A stretch of 15,847 nt of DNA from an uncultured Clostridia bacterium. Its GTDB lineage: Bacteria > Bacillota > Clostridia > TANB77 > CAG-508. The stretch spans positions 1 through 15,847 of the forward strand of contig CALXAW010000020.1 in assembly GCA_944386375.1 (NCBI GenBank). Reading direction: 5' to 3'. Shown here piece by piece: positions 13,901 through 15,847 of this stretch. The translations under genes and the position numbers were made by a program. How positions within the stretch are numbered: the first letter of the stretch is position 1; each line of letters starts with the position of its first letter. The notes under the pieces are model-generated. The model was given only the letters and a program-made list of their open reading frames with translations, had not been told where the DNA came from and ran no database searches.

Positions 13901-15317
13901 CAATAGCTTCTTTTACAAATTCTGATATTTCTAAGTTTAAGCTTTTTGCAAATGTTTCTATAAAAGAACCACAACCAGAAGAACAAGCCTCATTTAATAA
14001 TATATTGTCTATATTACCATTTTTCATTTTTATGTATTTCATGTCTTGACCACCAATGTCAACAATACTTGTAACATCTGGTTCGAATTTTTTAGCAGCA
14101 GTATAGTGTGCAATTGTTTCTATCTCGTTTAAATCTACATTTAATGCTGTTTGAATAAGCTTTTCTCCATAGCCTGTTACACCACTATAGCGTAAAACAG
14201 CATCTTTAGGAAGTACATTATATAAATCTTCTAACATATGAATAACACTATTTAAAGGATTACCTTCATTACTTCCATAAGCAGAATAAAGTAAATTATA
14301 ATCTCTATCAATAAGAACAATTTTAGTAGTAGTAGAGCCTGCATCAATTCCTAAAAAACAATCTCCACTAAAATCTGATAGTTCTTTTCTGTTAACTTTT
14401 GCTTTTTCATGTCTTGTTTTAAAAGCAATATAGTCATCTTTATCTTTAAATAATGGCTCTAATGGTTGAGATGTATCGTCATGAGAGTTACGTAAATTTT
14501 CTATTTTTTGTTTTAATTCTTGTACTGTTATAGGCTTAGCATGTAATGAATCTAAAGCAGCCCCTTTGGCAACTAATAAATGAGCTTCTTCTGGTACAAT
14601 TATTTCGTCATCTTTTAAATTTAAAGTTTCTATAAATCTTTTTCTAAGTTCAGATAAATAATTTAAAGGACCACCTAAAAATGCAACATTACCACGAATT
14701 GGTCTACCACAAGCTAAACCACTAATAGTTTGATTTACAACAGCTTGAAAAATAGATGCTGCTATATCTTCTTTTGCTGCACCTTCATTTATAAGTGGTT
14801 GCACATCTGTTTTGGCAAAAACACCACAACGAGATGCAATAGGGTAAATAGTTTTATAATTTTTAGCAAGCTCATTTAAACCTGCTGCATCAGTATGTAA
14901 AAGTGAAGCCATTTGGTCTAAAAAAGCACCAGTTCCACCGGCACATGTACCATTCATACGTTGTTCTATAGATTTATCAAAATATATAATCTTAGCATCT
15001 TCTCCACCAAGTTCAATTACTACATCTGTTCTAGGTATATATTTTTCTACAGCTCTTTTACAAGATATAACTTCTTGTATAAACCTAACACCTAAAAACT
15101 TTGCAGCAGACATTGCACCAGAACCTGTAAGGGCTAATGTAAATGTATTGTTTGGATATTGCTCACAAAGTTTTTCTAACACACTACATACTGTGTTTTT
15201 TGTATCTGAAAAATGTCTTTGGTAATTTTTATATATAGTTTCTTTAGTATCGTTCATAACAACTATTTTAACAGTAGTTGACCCTACATCAAGGCCAATA
15301 TGTAAAGTGTTTTCCAT
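10998..15317 (-). CDS. Acyl-CoA dehydratase activase-related protein: two ASKHA activase domains + DUF2229 + HgdB-like domain
   Basis: 1439 residues from ATG 15317. GTG 15326 is less likely because AAGGA (15329-15333) is only two bases from it but 11 from the ATG. Domain 1 (about 4-260) is a BadF/BadG/HgdC-type ATPase with DVGSTTVK (10-17) and the cluster cysteines C125 (CAGGTG) and C164 (SRCGVF). Domain 2 (about 320-590) repeats this with GIDAGSTTTK (D325), C445 and C484. Both pairs are 39 apart, matching the [4Fe-4S] cysteines of HgdC. A CNGCENHC motif (C610, C613, C617) starts a possible extra metal site, followed by DUF2229 (about 660-900; ESVCYPAKLAHGH) and an HgdB-like part with NNDACYPSILVTGQ and QTGGGCRATNY. 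A lysine-rich tail ends it. HgdC proteins energise 2-hydroxyacyl-CoA dehydratases by ATP-driven electron transfer. Fusions of this length are common in anaerobic Firmicutes but their substrate is not established. No dehydratase genes adjoin it. Confidence 0.92.
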   Translation of the reverse strand: MENTLHIGLDVGSTTVKIVVMNDTKETIYKNYQRHFSDTKNTVCSVLEKLCEQYPNNTFTLALTGSGAMSAAKFLGVRFIQEVISCKRAVEKYIPRTDVVIELGGEDAKIIYFDKSIEQRMNGTCAGGTGAFLDQMASLLHTDAAGLNELAKNYKTIYPIASRCGVFAKTDVQPLINEGAAKEDIAASIFQAVVNQTISGLACGRPIRGNVAFLGGPLNYLSELRKRFIETLNLKDDEIIVPEEAHLLVAKGAALDSLHAKPITVQELKQKIENLRNSHDDTSQPLEPLFKDKDDYIAFKTRHEKAKVNRKELSDFSGDCFLGIDAGSTTTKIVLIDRDYNLLYSAYGSNEGNPLNSVIHMLEDLYNVLPKDAVLRYSGVTGYGEKLIQTALNVDLNEIETIAHYTAAKKFEPDVTSIVDIGGQDMKYIKMKNGNIDNILLNEACSSGCGSFIETFAKSLNLEISEFVKEAIVAKRPVDLGSRCTVFMNSKIKQAQKEGYSVGDISSGLSYSVIKNAIQKVMKVRDVSTLGDHIVVQGGTFYNDAVLKAFEKIVGKEVVRPDIAGLMGAYGMAILSKEQYEANLDMEYVSTISRTEDLHNLDIQITHTRCNGCENHCKLTINKFSNGHRYISGNRCEKGAGIVSNSTKLPNLIKYKYDRIFDYTPLDEKFAKRGTIGIPRVLNMYEDYPFWFTFLTELGFRVIVSEKSTRKTYEKGMESMPSESVCYPAKLAHGHVESLLDQGIKTIFYPCMPYSRKEYEKSDNKYNCPIVISYSEVLKNNVERLKASDVKFINPFLPFDTKNLVKKVMELNEFKEYNFTKQELTTAAQKAEAEYQKCKQDIRTKGEETVKYINENNLKGIVLAGRPYHVDPEINHGIDTLITSLGLCVLTEDSISHLTQAKRPLRVVDQWVFHSRLYAAADFVGKQDNLELVQLNSFGCGVDAVTTDQVEEILSSYGKMYTLIKIDEVNNLGAIRIRIRSLLAGMNKRQKEKLGETSGNYGINKKVFTKDMKKDYTILIPQMAPIHFELLETAVQSSGYKVELLRECTPNTVETGLRYVNNDACYPSILVTGQMIEALQSGKYDLNKTALIMSQTGGGCRATNYIGFIRKALKDAGYPNIPVISFNVVGMEKMPGFKITIPLMERLLKTIIYGDLLQKLSNKNRAYEVHKGETDKLFNYWMNKCKELLKHSTNKEFKQSIYNMVEDFERIELDTSIEKPRVGIVGEILIKYHPFGNNFVAKLLEQEGAEVIMPDFMGFVKFMATHKITFNTLLNTNKTSSKIAKVAIKLIDLFEKDVATALAKSKKGYLPLCNIWHLEKQVKDVLSIGNQTGEGWFLTAEMIEYIEHDIPNIVCVQPFACLPNHVVGKGVIKTIREKYPEANISPVDYDPGASESNQTNRIKLLMTVAKDNLAKKQNEKKAIEKENEPKTNKTEVNVG

Positions 15318-15347
15318 TTTTATCACAATCCTTTTTAAATAGCTATG

Positions 15348-15385
15348 TTATTGAATAGGAAAAATTGCTTTTTCCTATTCAATAA
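15348..15385 (-). promoter_or_regulatory. Perfect 17-bp hairpin in the activase leader
   Basis: The core arms ATTGAATAGGAAAAA (15350-15364) and 15369-15383 are exact complements over a 4-nt loop, and two more A-T pairs extend the stem on each side. It lies in the leader between the promoter (15409-15437) and the ribosome site (15329-15333). No T-run follows on the minus strand, so it is not a simple attenuator. Confidence 0.6.
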
Positions 15386-15408
15386 TAAAAAACATTAATA
15401 ATAATGCA

Positions 15409-15437
15409 ATTGTATACTTAAATACTGTATTTGTCAA
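15409..15437 (-). promoter_or_regulatory. Promoter of the activase gene
   Basis: On the minus strand: TTGACA (15437-15432), a 17-nt spacer and TACAAT (15414-15409). The leader would be about 85 nt. Confidence 0.7.
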
Positions 15438-15479
15438 ATGTAAAATAGTGGTAAAATCCGTGTAAATAGCACTATACAA

Positions 15480-15530
15480 CTTTTATTTATACAATAGGAA
15501 AGTATTACTTTTCTATTGTATAAATAAAAG
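15480..15530. repeat. 25-bp near-perfect palindrome
   Basis: The arms 15480-15504 and 15506-15530 are reverse complements with one G-T wobble and a one-base centre. It shares AATAGGAAA with the leader hairpin at 15348-15385. It lies between the neighbouring gene's terminator and the activase promoter. Confidence 0.7.
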
Positions 15531-15546
15531 GAGCAAATAGCTCCTT
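15528..15546 (-). terminator. Terminator of the right-edge gene
   Basis: On the minus strand AAGGAGC (15546-15540) and GCTCCTT (15534-15528) enclose the loop TATTT, followed by TTATTTAT. It starts five bases after the stop codon of the gene at 15551-15847. Confidence 0.65.
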
Positions 15547-15550
15547 AAAA

Positions 15551-15847
15551 TTAACCAAAATAACGCATACATCTATTAATTGCATTTGTTTTCATAATAG
15601 GCTTTCCATATTCTATTAATCTGCTTTCAAAATTTTCTGCATTAGTAATACTTTTTGCAAATTCAGAAATAGAAGCAAAGAAATTACCTAAATGTTTATA
15701 ACTTAAGTTTATGTCTGTAATAACTAAAAAATACAAATCTTTATATAAATAAAGAGAAACATTTTTGGCAAAACCTCTTAAGTTTTTTTGTTTGCTATTT
15801 TTTAAATATGTACAAAAACTGCAGAAAATCTCGAAATTATCAAAACA
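15551..15847 (-). CDS. Unrecognised protein, C-terminal 98 residues (start outside the window)
   Basis: The minus-strand frame stays open from the stop at 15551 to the right edge, so the in-frame TTG at 15736 is not the true start. The visible part runs CFDNFEIFCSFCTYL..., then KNVSLYLYKDLYFLVITD, and ends INRCMRYFG. It is rich in aromatic, Lys and Asn residues and looks like a soluble alpha/beta protein. There is no membrane span or motif I can name. A matching terminator directly follows the stop, and codon use fits the neighbours, which supports a real gene. Confidence 0.65.
   Translation of the reverse strand, partial: CFDNFEIFCSFCTYLKNSKQKNLRGFAKNVSLYLYKDLYFLVITDINLSYKHLGNFFASISEFAKSITNAENFESRLIEYGKPIMKTNAINRCMRYFG

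Overview
The window looks like a piece of the chromosome of a very AT-rich anaerobic Firmicute, most likely an uncultured gut Clostridia species. The evidence is A/T-ending codons, AGGAGG-type ribosome binding sites, GTG starts, TTGACA/TATAAT promoters, YitT and TrmH-family housekeeping genes, and a 2-hydroxyacyl-CoA dehydratase activase-type protein of about 1440 residues. No rRNA, tRNA, CRISPR array or transposase was seen.

Layout. (1) 1-1538: the 3' part of a gene whose start lies left of the window. It encodes two tandem FGE/SUMF1-fold modules (C-type-lectin-like). Each module ends in a C-rich, AAC-like codon block with the signature of a diversity-generating retroelement (DGR) variable region. 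The second block carries an extra base that shifts the frame at the protein's end. No reverse transcriptase or template repeat lies in the window. (2) 1539-4300: an accessory or decaying stretch with long palindromes, a GC-rich structured element with a strong terminator, an ORF6N/PLD-like fusion gene between two copies of a 42-nt sequence, and a 5'-truncated AAA/DUF4143 ATPase pseudogene whose break point sits on a 20-bp palindrome. (3) 4323-10537: housekeeping genes on the plus strand: mfd (transcription-repair coupling), a TrmH/SpoU RNA methyltransferase 23 nt downstream, a YitT/DUF2179 membrane protein with its ribosome site inside a terminator-like hairpin, and an OGG1-type 8-oxoguanine DNA glycosylase. 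(4) 10542-10960: a compact monocistronic unit with a perfect promoter, structured leader, 90-residue protein with variant leucine-rich repeats, and a bidirectional terminator. (5) 10998-15437 on the minus strand: a tandem ASKHA activase fused to DUF2229 and HgdB-like domains, with its own promoter and a leader hairpin. (6) 15480-15847: a 25-bp palindrome, then the terminator and 3' end of an unrecognised minus-strand gene that runs off the right edge.

How the parts relate. mfd and ogg are both DNA-damage genes but are not clearly one operon. The activase has no dehydratase subunit genes beside it. The most notable system is the DGR-like double-variable-region protein. Its mutagenic machinery, if active, must act in trans from elsewhere in the genome. 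A second theme is the number of long near-perfect intergenic palindromes. Two of them share a TTGGAGCGTAGCGAC tag and so look like one repeat family.
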